Assembly (NCBI RefSeq): GCF_900187265.1
Contig: NZ_LT906450.1
Location: 2,409,444-2,473,443 of the forward strand
Direction: 5' to 3'
DNA from: Rhodococcus rhodochrous
Lineage (GTDB): Bacteria > Actinomycetota > Actinomycetes > Mycobacteriales > Mycobacteriaceae
DNA length: 64,000 nt
Shown here: positions 41,704 to 50,114 of the stretch, piece after piece
Layout: every line of letters begins with the position of its first letter
Position numbering within the stretch: the stretch's first letter is position 1
Made by a program: the position numbers and the translations under genes
Notes under the pieces: model-generated
What the model saw: the letters and a program-made list of their open reading frames with translations, nothing else
Databases searched by the model: none
What the model was told of the DNA's origin: nothing

Positions 41704-42515
41704 CCGCTCTGGACAACGAAACCCGGCCCGAGACCGCCCGGGTGCCGCGCAGACTCGAAGGTCGCCGGATCTTCGTGACCGGCGGTGGAAGCGGCATCGG
41801 TGAGGCCGTGGCGAAGCGACTCGCCGCCGAGGGTGCAGCGGTCGCGGTGACCGACGCCCGGGGCGAGGCCGCGGAGACCGTGTCCGCCTCGGTCGCGGAG
41901 ACCGGCGCACCGACGCTGGGGCTGCGGTGCGACGTCGGCGACGAGACCTCGGTCGCGGACGCCGTGGCTGCCGCGGCCGACGAGTTCGGAGGCCTCGACG
42001 GCGTGGTGACCTGTGCGGGCATCAACGGGACGGCGATGCTCCACGAGATGGAACTCGCCCATTGGGAACGCATCCTGCGCGTAAACCTCACCGGCACCTT
42101 CCTGCCGTTGCGGGCCACCCTGCCCCACCTTCTCCAGGCCGGCGGGGGCTCGATCGTGACCGTCGGCTCGGTCGCGTCGCTGGTGGCGACCAACCTGAAC
42201 ACCCCCGGTTACGACGCGTCCAAGGGCGGTGTCCTGCAGCTGACCCGGTCGGTTGCCATGGGGTACGCCGACCGGAACATCCGGGCGAACTGCCTGTGCC
42301 CCGGCCTGGTGCGAACGGGCCTGCGCGTGAACTCGCAGGCGTTGCAGGGCCCCGAGCCCGAGGCGACCCGCAGCCGCGTGGTGGAGAACACCGCGCTCGG
42401 ACGCTCGGCGGACCCGGCAGAGATGGCATCGGTGGTGGCCTTCCTGCTGTCCGACGACGCCTCCTTCGTGACCGGCGCGGCGATCGCCGCCGACGGCGGA
42501 CTGACCGCGAACTGA
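41700..42515 (+). CDS. Short-chain dehydrogenase/reductase
   Basis: This is a 271-residue classical SDR: TGGGSGIGEAVAKRL, VTDARG (acidic residue after beta-2, favouring NAD), CAGING, Ser in TVGSVAS and catalytic YDASK; the C-terminus is AIAADGGLTAN. The GTG at 41700 overlaps the stop of the mycofactocin SDR (GTGA), so the two are translated together and may act in sequence on one substrate. Confidence 0.9.
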   Translation: MTALDNETRPETARVPRRLEGRRIFVTGGGSGIGEAVAKRLAAEGAAVAVTDARGEAAETVSASVAETGAPTLGLRCDVGDETSVADAVAAAADEFGGLDGVVTCAGINGTAMLHEMELAHWERILRVNLTGTFLPLRATLPHLLQAGGGSIVTVGSVASLVATNLNTPGYDASKGGVLQLTRSVAMGYADRNIRANCLCPGLVRTGLRVNSQALQGPEPEATRSRVVENTALGRSADPAEMASVVAFLLSDDASFVTGAAIAADGGLTAN

Positions 42516-42559
42516 CTCCCCGCCCGCTGCGGCGGGCACGACACAGAGGTGACCCACAC

Positions 42560-43747
42560 ATGTCCACCGACCCGACCTGGCGCAGGGATGCCTGCGCCAT
42601 TGCAGGAATCGGAACCACCGCGTTCTCCAAGGACTCCGGTGTCTCCGTGACAGCGCTCGCCGTCGAGGCCGCCGCGGCGGCCCTCGAGGACGCCGGACTG
42701 ACCCCGGCCGACGTCGACGGCGTCGTCCGCAACGATATGGATCTCGTCTCGTGCGCGGCGCTCGCCGACGGCCTCGGCGTCCCGCACCTGACCTACTGGG
42801 GTGAAGCCGGCCCGGGTGGATCGGGACCGGCCGCGATGGTCGCCCAGGCCGTCGCCGCCATCATGAGCGGACAGGCGACCACCGTCGTCGTGTTCCGTTC
42901 GCTCAACGGCCGATCGGGCCGTCGGTTCGGCCTGTCTCCGGTCGTCACCCCCGAGGTGGGCGGCAACGAGACCTTCGAGGAGTTCTTCGGCCCGTACGGG
43001 CTGCTGTCGTCCGGCCAGTACTTCGCGCTCATGGCTCAGCGCTACATGACCGAAACCGGCCTGACCTCCGAACAACTCGCGCAGATCGCGCTGGTGACCC
43101 GCAAGCGCGCCAATGCGAATCCGGCCGCCCAGATGTACGACCGGACGATGACGCTCGACGACTACTTCGATTCGCGCATGCTGTCGTCGCCCCTGCGACT
43201 GTTCGACTACTGTCTCGAAACCGACGGTGCCGCAGCGGTCGTCGTCACCACCGCCGAACGCGCCAACGACCTGCGGCAGACGCCGGCACTCATCCGGTCG
43301 GTCGCGATGTCGACCTGCCGTCACCCCCAGCCGGGCCTGATGTACCCGACTCTCATGCGTGAGGACATCACCGCCCTGCCGTCGCGGGAATGCCAGGACA
43401 CGCTCTACAGCCGTGCCGGTCTCGGTCCCGCGGACGTCGACGTCGCGCAGATCTACGACTGCTACTCGATCACGGCCCTCATCCAGCTCGAGGACTACGG
43501 GTTCTGCAAGCGCGGCGACACCGGCGACTTCCTCGCCGAGGGTCAGATCGACCTCGGTGGAGCGATACCGATCAACACCAGCGGAGGACACATGTCCGAG
43601 GGATACATCCACGGAATGAACCACGTCGTCGAAGGGGTGCGGCAGATCCGCGGTACCTCCACGAGTCAGGTCGAGGGTGCGCAGGTCTCCCTGGTCACCT
43701 CGGCCCCGCCCCCGGCGGCGTCCGCGCTGATCCTGGTGGCGGCATGA
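42560..43747 (+). CDS. Thiolase-fold lipid-transfer protein lacking the nucleophilic Cys (Ltp2-like)
   Basis: This is a 395-residue thiolase-superfamily protein. Where thiolases have the nucleophilic Cys, it reads WGEAGPGGSG with Ala83, so it cannot be a normal thiolase. The C-terminal motif is NTSGGHMSEGYIHGMNH rather than the GHP thiolase motif. This agrees with Ltp2-type retro-aldolases of steroid side-chain breakdown, which work with a DUF35 partner. A DUF35 gene overlaps its stop. I infer C-C cleavage of a beta-hydroxyacyl-CoA thioester. The ATG at 42560 follows GAGGTGACC. Confidence 0.88.
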   Translation: MSTDPTWRRDACAIAGIGTTAFSKDSGVSVTALAVEAAAAALEDAGLTPADVDGVVRNDMDLVSCAALADGLGVPHLTYWGEAGPGGSGPAAMVAQAVAAIMSGQATTVVVFRSLNGRSGRRFGLSPVVTPEVGGNETFEEFFGPYGLLSSGQYFALMAQRYMTETGLTSEQLAQIALVTRKRANANPAAQMYDRTMTLDDYFDSRMLSSPLRLFDYCLETDGAAAVVVTTAERANDLRQTPALIRSVAMSTCRHPQPGLMYPTLMREDITALPSRECQDTLYSRAGLGPADVDVAQIYDCYSITALIQLEDYGFCKRGDTGDFLAEGQIDLGGAIPINTSGGHMSEGYIHGMNHVVEGVRQIRGTSTSQVEGAQVSLVTSAPPPAASALILVAA

Positions 43748-44226
43748 GCGCCGCAGCAGCCGCGAGCGCGGCGACCACCGACCGTCTTCGTCCCCTCGTC
43801 ACCGAACGGGGCAGCGCCGGCTTCTTCTCCGCCGCCGCCGAGCGCCGCATCGAGATCCTCACCTGCGAGGACTGCGGGCGACGCATCCACCTGCCGCGCC
43901 CGCGATGCGTGTATTGCGCGAGCACCGAGGTGTCGTGGAAGCCGGCGCCCCACACCGGCACGGTGTACAGCCACACGATCGTCGAGCATCAGGTGCATCC
44001 GCTGTTCCCGGTCCCGTACACCGTGATCGTCGTCGACCTCGACGGAGAGCAGGCCGGCGTGCGCCTGATCGGCAATCTGCCCGGTCGTGCGGACGTCACC
44101 GCCGGAACCCCGGTCCGCTGCACCTTCGAGGACCTCGGCGAGGACGCGGCCGGAAACCCTGTGGTGCTGCCGGTCTGGGAGATCGACACCGAGCGCGCGA
44201 GCGCCGGAACCGGGGAGGACGAATGA
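43744..44226 (+). CDS. Zn-ribbon/OB-fold DUF35 protein
   Basis: This is a 160-residue DUF35 protein: rubredoxin-like zinc ribbon CEDC...CVYC (about residues 40-58) followed by an OB fold (GTVYSHTIVEHQVHPLFPVPYTVIVVDLDGE). DUF35 proteins bind acyl-CoA and partner with thiolase-fold enzymes such as Ltp2. Its start overlaps the Ltp2-like gene and its stop overlaps the second DUF35 gene. It probably forms a complex with the protein at 42560. Confidence 0.9.
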   Translation: MSAAAAASAATTDRLRPLVTERGSAGFFSAAAERRIEILTCEDCGRRIHLPRPRCVYCASTEVSWKPAPHTGTVYSHTIVEHQVHPLFPVPYTVIVVDLDGEQAGVRLIGNLPGRADVTAGTPVRCTFEDLGEDAAGNPVVLPVWEIDTERASAGTGEDE

Positions 44227-44654
44227 CCACGGCACCCACCCGACCGATCGACCCGCTCCTGTTCGTCGACGACGACCCGAACGTCGCCCTGCGCGGCGCC
44301 CGTTGCTCCCGCTGTTCGACCGTCACCTTCCCGATCCAGCACAGCTGCCCGCGCTGCGGGGCCGCGGAGATGAACCCCGAGGCACTGCCCACCGAGGGGG
44401 TGCTCTGGTCCTACACCGTGCAGTCGTTCGCCCCGAAGAAGCCCTTCCTGCACACCGAACCGTTCACCCCCTTCGGGGTCGGCTACATCGATCTCGGTGA
44501 CGTGATCGTCGAGTCCCGCCTCACCGTGAACGACCCGGAATCGCTGGAGATCGGTATGCCGATGCGGTTGTGCAGCATCGTCAACCACGTCGACGACGAC
44601 GGCACCGAGGTCGTCACCTTCGCATTCGCACCGAGCAAGGAGGAGGCGGCATGA
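44223..44654 (+). CDS. Zn-ribbon/OB-fold DUF35 protein
   Basis: This is a 143-residue DUF35 protein with zinc ribbon CSRCSTVTFPIQHSCPRC (residues about 28-45) and OB fold (GVLWSYTVQSFAPKKPFLHTEPFTPFGVGYIDL). It shares stop-start overlaps (ATGA) with the preceding DUF35 and the following thiolase gene, so the four genes 42560-45793 form two thiolase/DUF35 pairs. It probably partners with the thiolase at 44651. Confidence 0.9.
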   Translation: MTTAPTRPIDPLLFVDDDPNVALRGARCSRCSTVTFPIQHSCPRCGAAEMNPEALPTEGVLWSYTVQSFAPKKPFLHTEPFTPFGVGYIDLGDVIVESRLTVNDPESLEIGMPMRLCSIVNHVDDDGTEVVTFAFAPSKEEAA

Positions 44655-45793
44655 AGGTCGCGATCGTCGGTATCGGTATCCACAGGTTCGGTCGCACCGA
44701 GGGCGTGAGCGGCCTGGACCAGGGCGCCTACGCGGCCCGGCAGGCGATGGCCGACGCCGGGGTCGAGTTCGAGGACATCCAGTTCGCCTACGGCGGCAGC
44801 GATTCCGCCGGCAACGCCGACACCCTCGTGTCGACCCTGGGCCTGACCGGACTGCCCTTCGTCAATGTCTCCAACGGCTGCGCCACCGGTGGCAGCGCCC
44901 TGACCTCGGCGGTCAGCCGGATCCGGTCCGGCGAGTCCGATCTCGGTCTCGTCGTCGGCTTCGACAAGCATCCGCGCGGAGCATTCAACCCTCGTCCCGA
45001 GGACAACGGGTTGGGCCGCTGGTACGGCGAGACCGGGATGATGGTCACCACCCAGTTCTTCGCCATGAAGATCCAGCGGTACCTCGTCGAGCACGGACTG
45101 CCGAAATCGCTGCTGGCCACGGTGGCGGCCAAGGCGTTCCGCAACGGCTCGCTCGCCCCCCATGCCTGGCGGCGAACTCCGCTCGGCGAGGAGGAGATCG
45201 CCGGGTCGACGATGGTCAACGATCCGCTCACCCAGTACATGTTCTGCTCCCCGGCAGAGGGCGGGGTCGCGCTCGTGCTCGCCCGCGCCGACCGGGCCCA
45301 CCGCTACACCGACACGCCGGTCTTCCTCGAGGCCGCGGAACTGCGCTCGCGGTTGTTCGGTTCGTTCGAGGTGTTCAGTCCGTGGACCTCACCCGAACGT
45401 GCCGACGGGCCGACGGTGACCGCCTCCCGCGCGGCCTTCGAAGCGGCGGGGATCGACCCGAGCGACATCGACGTGGCGCAGATCCAGGACACCGAGGCAG
45501 GTGCGGAGATCATGCACCTGGCGGAGACGGGACTGTGCAAGCACGGCGAGCAGGAGACACTCATCCGCTCCGGCGCCACCGAGATCGGCGGATCGATCCC
45601 GGTCAACACCGACGGTGGATGCCTCGCGAACGGGGAACCGATCGGCGCGACCGGTCTGCGTCAGGTCTACGAGAACGTCGTCCAGCTGCGCGGTGCAGCG
45701 GGGGACAGGCAGGTGCCGGGCGACCCCAAGGTCGGATTCACCCATGTGTACGGGGCGCCGGGCATCAGCGCGTGCACCGTCCTCACACGCTGA
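44651..45793 (+). CDS. Thiolase family protein (nucleophilic Cys present)
   Basis: This is a 380-residue thiolase-superfamily protein. Cys77 sits in VSNGCATGGSAL, the position of the acylated cysteine. The C-terminal motif is NTDGGCLANGEPIGATG, where GHP of classical thiolases is GEP. It may perform thiolytic or Claisen-type chemistry on an acyl-CoA with the DUF35 partner. GGAGGCGGC precedes its ATG, which overlaps the upstream stop. Confidence 0.88.
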   Translation: MKVAIVGIGIHRFGRTEGVSGLDQGAYAARQAMADAGVEFEDIQFAYGGSDSAGNADTLVSTLGLTGLPFVNVSNGCATGGSALTSAVSRIRSGESDLGLVVGFDKHPRGAFNPRPEDNGLGRWYGETGMMVTTQFFAMKIQRYLVEHGLPKSLLATVAAKAFRNGSLAPHAWRRTPLGEEEIAGSTMVNDPLTQYMFCSPAEGGVALVLARADRAHRYTDTPVFLEAAELRSRLFGSFEVFSPWTSPERADGPTVTASRAAFEAAGIDPSDIDVAQIQDTEAGAEIMHLAETGLCKHGEQETLIRSGATEIGGSIPVNTDGGCLANGEPIGATGLRQVYENVVQLRGAAGDRQVPGDPKVGFTHVYGAPGISACTVLTR

Positions 45794-45849
45794 ATCGGCG
45801 ACCGGATCGCCGACGAGAACTTTTCATCACACGGTAGGAGACGATCGAC

Positions 45850-47139
45850 ATGGCATGGGATTTCGAAACGGACCCGGAGTTCCAGGAGAAGCTGGACTGG
45901 GTGCAGACCTTCGTGAACGAAGAAGTCGCCCCCGTCGACCGCGTGATCGAACACGCCTGGGACGTGACCGATCCGACGCGCAACAAACTCATCCGTCCGC
46001 TGCAGCAGATCGTGCGGGAGAAGGGCCTGTGGGCCTGCCATCTCGGCCCGAAGCTCGGCGGTCCGGGCTACGGGCAGCTCAAACTCGCACTGCTCAACGA
46101 GATCCTGGGTGCCACCCACAGCGGTCCGGTGGTGTTCGGCTGCCAGGCGCCGGATTCCGGTAATGCCGAGATCCTCGCGCACTACGGCACACCGGAGCTG
46201 AAGGAACGCTACCTGCAGCCGCTCATCGACGGTGAGATCGCATCGTGCTACTCGATGACCGAACCCCAGGGCGGGTCCGATCCGACCAGCTTCGTCACCC
46301 GCGCGGTGCGCGACGGCGACCACTACGTCATCAACGGTGAGAAGTGGTTCTCCTCGCACGCACGGTTCTCGTCCTTCCTCATCGTGATGGCCGTGACCGA
46401 TCCCGAGGCTCCCCGGACGAAGCGGGCGTCGATGTTCGTCGTCCCGATGGACACGCCGGGCATCGAGATCGTCCGGAACGTCGGTGTCTGGGGTCATCAG
46501 GAGTCCGAGGGCACGCACGCCTACATCCGGTACACCGATGTGCGGGTCCCGGCCGATCACCTCCTGGGGGAGGAGGGTGAGGGCTTCGCGGTCGCACAGA
46601 CGCGTCTGGGCGGCGGACGGATCCACCATGCGATGCGCACGGTCGGCCTGGTCAAGGCGTCGCTGGACATGATGCTCGAACGTGCCGTGTCGCGGCAGAC
46701 GCGCGGTCGTTCGCTCGCCGACATGCAGTTGGTGCAGGACATGATCGCCGAGTCGTGGGTCGAACTCGAGCAGTTCCGCCTGCTCGTGCTGCGGACGGCG
46801 TGGAAGATCGATCGGCTCGACGACTACAAGAAGGTCATCGCCGACATCTCCGCCGTGAAGATGGTGATGCCGAAGGTCCTCAACAACGTCGTCTCCCGCG
46901 CGATCCAGCTGCACGGTTCGCTCGGTATCTCCACCGAGATGCCGTTCGGCAAGTGGCTTCTCGAGAGCTACCACATGGGCTTGGCGGACGGCGCGACCGA
47001 GCTGCACAAGCAGCAGATCGCCAAGCAGTTGCTGAAGACGGCGACGCCGGCCGAGGGGCTGTTCCCGACGACCCATCTGCTCGCACTGGATGCTGCGGCA
47101 GAGGCCAAGTTCGGGTTGCCGGCGCTGGGGGTGCAGTGA
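45850..47139 (+). CDS. Acyl-CoA dehydrogenase, ACAD10/11-like
   Basis: This is a 429-residue acyl-CoA dehydrogenase. It has CYSMTEPQGGSDPTSFVTRAVRDGDHYVINGEKWFSS (flavin region), EGTHAYIRYTDVRVPADHLLGEEGEGFAVAQTRLGGGRIHHAMRTVG, and QLHGSLGISTEMPFGKWLLES with LADGATELHKQQIAKQLL. This pattern is that of the ACAD domain in ACAD10/11 and bacterial relatives. The next gene, overlapping its stop, is an APH-like kinase, the other half of ACAD10/11. The pair may turn 4-hydroxyacyl-CoA into enoyl-CoA via a phospho-intermediate. Confidence 0.92.
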   Translation: MAWDFETDPEFQEKLDWVQTFVNEEVAPVDRVIEHAWDVTDPTRNKLIRPLQQIVREKGLWACHLGPKLGGPGYGQLKLALLNEILGATHSGPVVFGCQAPDSGNAEILAHYGTPELKERYLQPLIDGEIASCYSMTEPQGGSDPTSFVTRAVRDGDHYVINGEKWFSSHARFSSFLIVMAVTDPEAPRTKRASMFVVPMDTPGIEIVRNVGVWGHQESEGTHAYIRYTDVRVPADHLLGEEGEGFAVAQTRLGGGRIHHAMRTVGLVKASLDMMLERAVSRQTRGRSLADMQLVQDMIAESWVELEQFRLLVLRTAWKIDRLDDYKKVIADISAVKMVMPKVLNNVVSRAIQLHGSLGISTEMPFGKWLLESYHMGLADGATELHKQQIAKQLLKTATPAEGLFPTTHLLALDAAAEAKFGLPALGVQ

Positions 47140-48254
47140 TGACGGGCGTCGCCGAAGAGTCGCGCGTCGAGGGCGTGGAGGAACCGCGGGTCGAGATAGC
47201 GCCGGTCCGTCCCGGGGAGGAACTCGACTGGGACGCGCTCGAGGCCTACCTGCGGTCGAACCTCGACGGTCTCGACGGAGAGTTCTCGGTGCTGCAGTTC
47301 CCGCGTGGTTCGGCGAACCTGACCTACCGGGTCGCCTTCGGTGATCGACTGCTGGTCGTGCGCCGTCCTCCCTTCGGGCAGATCGCACGCGGCGCGCACG
47401 ATATGGCGCGCGAGCATCGGGTGCTCGCCCGCCTGTACCGCGCGTACGACCGGGCTCCGCGTGCGCTGCTGCACTGTGCCGACACCTCTGTCGTGGGCGC
47501 CGAGTTCTTCGTCTCCGAGTACCGCGACGGGATCGTGGTGTGGGACGAGATCCCGGAGTCGATGTCGCATCGTGCCGATGCGGGCAGGCGGATCGGTTTC
47601 GCCGTGGTCGACGGGCTCGCCGACCTGCATGCCGTCGATCCGGCATCGTGCGATCTCGCGGATCTCGGTCGTCCGGAGGGATACCTGGAACGGCAGGTCT
47701 CCGGATGGTCGGCCCGGTGGGACGCCGTCGCCGAGTACGTCTCCGACCGTGAGGTCGCCGATCTCGTCGAGGAGGTCGGCCTTCGGATCCGGGCCGACGT
47801 TCCCGCGAGTCAGCGGGCCGGCATCGTGCACAACGACTACAAGGTCGACAACTGCCAGTTCCCGCACGGCGACCCCGACCGGGTGAAGTCGGTGTTCGAC
47901 TGGGACATGGCCACGACCGGTGATGTGCTCGTGGACCTGGGCACCCTGCTCAACTACTGGCCGGACCGGACCGTGGCTCCCGACTCGGACGCGGCGTTCA
48001 TCGTCGTTCCCGGTATGCACGCGCTCGATCTGCCGTCGCGGGCGGAGATCGTCGAGCGCTACGCATCGGGCAGCGATCTCGATCTCTCGCGCATCGACTG
48101 GTACGAGGCCTTCGGTTGCTGGAAGACCGTGGTCATCCTGCAGCAGCTCTATGCGCGGTTCGTCCGTGGAGAGACCACCGATCCGCGGATGGGACAGCGA
48201 GGGGAGCTCGTCGCGCCGCTCGCGCGCCGAGCGCTCGGCCTGCTTCCTGCATGA
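47139..48254 (+). CDS. APH-like phosphotransferase, ACAD10/11 kinase half (LvaA-like)
   Basis: This is a 371-residue kinase of the aminoglycoside-phosphotransferase fold. It has FPRGSANLTYRVAFGDRLLVVRRPP (nucleotide loop), FVSEYRDGIVVWDE, the catalytic loop HNDYKVDN (Asp233) and the metal motif DWDMATTGD (Asp254/Asp256). Its start overlaps the ACAD stop. In ACAD11 and in the levulinate pathway (LvaA) such kinases phosphorylate the 4-hydroxyl of an acyl-CoA. Antibiotic resistance is unlikely in this setting. The substrate is inferred from pairing. Confidence 0.88.
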   Translation: MTGVAEESRVEGVEEPRVEIAPVRPGEELDWDALEAYLRSNLDGLDGEFSVLQFPRGSANLTYRVAFGDRLLVVRRPPFGQIARGAHDMAREHRVLARLYRAYDRAPRALLHCADTSVVGAEFFVSEYRDGIVVWDEIPESMSHRADAGRRIGFAVVDGLADLHAVDPASCDLADLGRPEGYLERQVSGWSARWDAVAEYVSDREVADLVEEVGLRIRADVPASQRAGIVHNDYKVDNCQFPHGDPDRVKSVFDWDMATTGDVLVDLGTLLNYWPDRTVAPDSDAAFIVVPGMHALDLPSRAEIVERYASGSDLDLSRIDWYEAFGCWKTVVILQQLYARFVRGETTDPRMGQRGELVAPLARRALGLLPA

Positions 48255-48341
48255 GCGGAGATCCTCTCCGCACGGGGCACGTCCGGCGGTGCGAACCGCC
48301 CGGGCATGCCCTGTCTCCGTACCAGACCACGAGGAGAAGAC

Positions 48342-49235
48342 GTGCCCACCATCGGATTGTGCACCTACGGAATCACGCCGCTCGAGGCGCTCGAATTGGC
48401 CCGCGCGGCCGACGAACTCGGGTTCGACGCGCTGTGGCTGGGGGAGCACGTGTTGCACCCGGCCGCGTACACGAGCGATCACCCGTCGACGGGAACCCGC
48501 CAGCATCATTCGGGACCGATCGTCGACGACACCACCGAACTCACCGATCCGCTCGCGCTGCACGCGTCGATCGCGGCGGTCACCGAGCGGTTGAAACTCG
48601 GCACGGCCGTGTACGTCACGGCGCTGCGTCACCCCTTGCACACCGCGCGTACCACGATCACCCTCCAGGAACTGAGCGGTGGGCGGCTGTTGTTCGGTGT
48701 CGGCGCAGGGTGGCTCGCAGAAGAGTTCGCCGCGCTCGACGTGCCCTTCGCCGGGAGGTTCTCGCGCACCGACGAATGCGTGGAGATCCTGCGCAAGGCG
48801 TGGGGCGGTGAGTCGTTCTCGCACGAGGGCGCCCACTACCGGTTCGACGAGGTGCGATCGCATCCTCGACCCGTGGCCGTGCCGGTCGTCTACGGAGGCA
48901 ACGGACCTCGTGCGCTTGCGCGTGCGGCGCGTCTCGGCGATGCCTGGATCTCCTCGGGCACGCCGACCTTCGAGGAGGCCGTCGAGTTGGTGGACGTGCT
49001 GCGTCGGCACCGCGTGGAAGCGGGCGGGAATGCGGAGTTCCCGTGTTACGTGCGGGTCGAGGTCACCGAGGCGACGACGGCGGCCGATCTCGAATGCTAC
49101 CGGGATCGTGGACTGGACGATCTGGTCGTGTGGGCGGATGCGGGTTGGAAGGGCGCCACCGTCGCGGAGCGACGCGAGAATCTCGCGGCCCTCGCGGGCC
49201 GGCTCGGTGTGCGATCTCCCGCGTATCTCCGGTGA
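48342..49235 (+). CDS. LLM-class F420-dependent oxidoreductase
   Basis: This is a 297-residue luciferase-like TIM-barrel protein. It starts VPTIGLCTYGITPLEALELARAADELGFDALWLGEHV and has RLKLGTAVYVTALRHPLHTARTTITLQELSGGRLLFGVGAGW and PVVYGGNGPRALARAARLGDAW, typical of actinobacterial F420 enzymes. It would use F420 for hydride transfer on a ketone, alcohol or enone. The GTG at 48342 has GAGGAGAAG just upstream. It is the last gene of the plus-strand run; a strong terminator follows. Confidence 0.85.
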   Translation: MPTIGLCTYGITPLEALELARAADELGFDALWLGEHVLHPAAYTSDHPSTGTRQHHSGPIVDDTTELTDPLALHASIAAVTERLKLGTAVYVTALRHPLHTARTTITLQELSGGRLLFGVGAGWLAEEFAALDVPFAGRFSRTDECVEILRKAWGGESFSHEGAHYRFDEVRSHPRPVAVPVVYGGNGPRALARAARLGDAWISSGTPTFEEAVELVDVLRRHRVEAGGNAEFPCYVRVEVTEATTAADLECYRDRGLDDLVVWADAGWKGATVAERRENLAALAGRLGVRSPAYLR

Positions 49236-49242
49236 ACCGGAT

Positions 49243-49282
49243 GCAAGAGGACCCCGCGGATTCGACCGCGGGGTCCTCTTGC
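49243..49282. terminator. Perfect 17-bp hairpin terminator
   Basis: Bases 49243-49259 pair perfectly with 49266-49282 (outer GCAAGAGGACCC, inner CGCGG) around the loop ATTCGA. It lies between the LLM gene and a convergent SDR gene and ends both transcripts. Confidence 0.92.
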
Positions 49283-49296
49283 GTCGGGGACCGGGA

Positions 49297-50016
49297 TCAG
49301 TGATCGGATGTGGTTCCGGTGACGGGGATCAGCGCGCCGGTCACCGAGCGGGACGCGTCGCTCAACAGGAAGGTGATGACGTCGGCGATGTCGGCCGGGC
49401 GGGCCCACGACGAGGTGTCGGCGTTCGGCATCGCGCTGCGGTTGGCAGGGGTATCGATCATCGATGGCACGAGACCGTTGACGCGGATGGCGTCGGGTGC
49501 GTACTCGACCGCCATGCTCTGGACCAGCGCCGCGACAGCGGCTTTGGAGGCGATGTAGCCGGCGGCTCCGGGGAACGGGCGGGTTGCGGCGGCCGACCCG
49601 ATGCACACGACCGATCCGCCACCGCGTCGGATGAGTTCGGGCAGTGCGGCCTGGGTGACGAGATAGGCGATCCGCAGGTTGAGGGAGAGCTGGGCGTCGA
49701 GCACCTCCACGGGTGTCTCGTGGACGCGGCTACCGGAGTGGAAGCCCCCGACGAGGTTGACCAGGCCTGTCAGGGGGCGGGACTCGTCGGCGGTGGCGAG
49801 GCCGAGCACCCGCTCGACATCGTTCTCGTCGGACAGGTCGGCCTTGACGAGGACGAGATCGGGGTGGGGTGTCAACCGGTCGGCTTCGGCCTCGTCGTAC
49901 CAGGGGACGACCACCCGTGCGCCGGATGTGAGGAGGCGTTCGGTGACTGCGGTGCCGAGACCACCGGTTCCGCCGGTGACGACGACGGAACCGGATCCGA
50001 GGGAAAGTTCGCTCAT
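49297..50016 (-). CDS. Short-chain dehydrogenase/reductase
   Basis: This is a 239-residue SDR with TGGTGGLGTAVTERL, a variant NLVGG in place of NNAGG, Ser in CIGSAAA and catalytic YIASK; the C-terminus is LIPVTGTTSDH. It is the only SDR of the locus on the minus strand. Its 98-bp upstream gap is AT-rich with a perfect inverted repeat (50054-50071). It may belong to the same pathway but be separately regulated. Confidence 0.88.
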   Translation of the reverse strand: MSELSLGSGSVVVTGGTGGLGTAVTERLLTSGARVVVPWYDEAEADRLTPHPDLVLVKADLSDENDVERVLGLATADESRPLTGLVNLVGGFHSGSRVHETPVEVLDAQLSLNLRIAYLVTQAALPELIRRGGGSVVCIGSAAATRPFPGAAGYIASKAAVAALVQSMAVEYAPDAIRVNGLVPSMIDTPANRSAMPNADTSSWARPADIADVITFLLSDASRSVTGALIPVTGTTSDH

Positions 50017-50053
50017 GACGAGGCCTTTCGTGCCGTAGGCAGAAGAGGGAATC

Positions 50054-50071
50054 GACGATCAAAACATCGTC
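50054..50071. promoter_or_regulatory. Inverted repeat upstream of the minus-strand SDR
   Basis: GACGAT-CAAAAC-ATCGTC is a perfect 6-bp inverted repeat with a 6-bp spacer, 38 bases upstream of the SDR start and inside an AT-rich island (50058-50095). The likely regulator is the nearby GntR protein, but this is a guess. Confidence 0.45.
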
Positions 50072-50114
50072 ATATTTGGGATATTAGAGAGCATAGCGCG
50101 TGGAGTGGCCCACG

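Noticed and set aside
47139-48254. Aminoglycoside resistance phosphotransferase
   Set aside because: The fold is shared, but the overlap with an ACAD gene and the catabolic setting favour a hydroxyacyl-CoA kinase.
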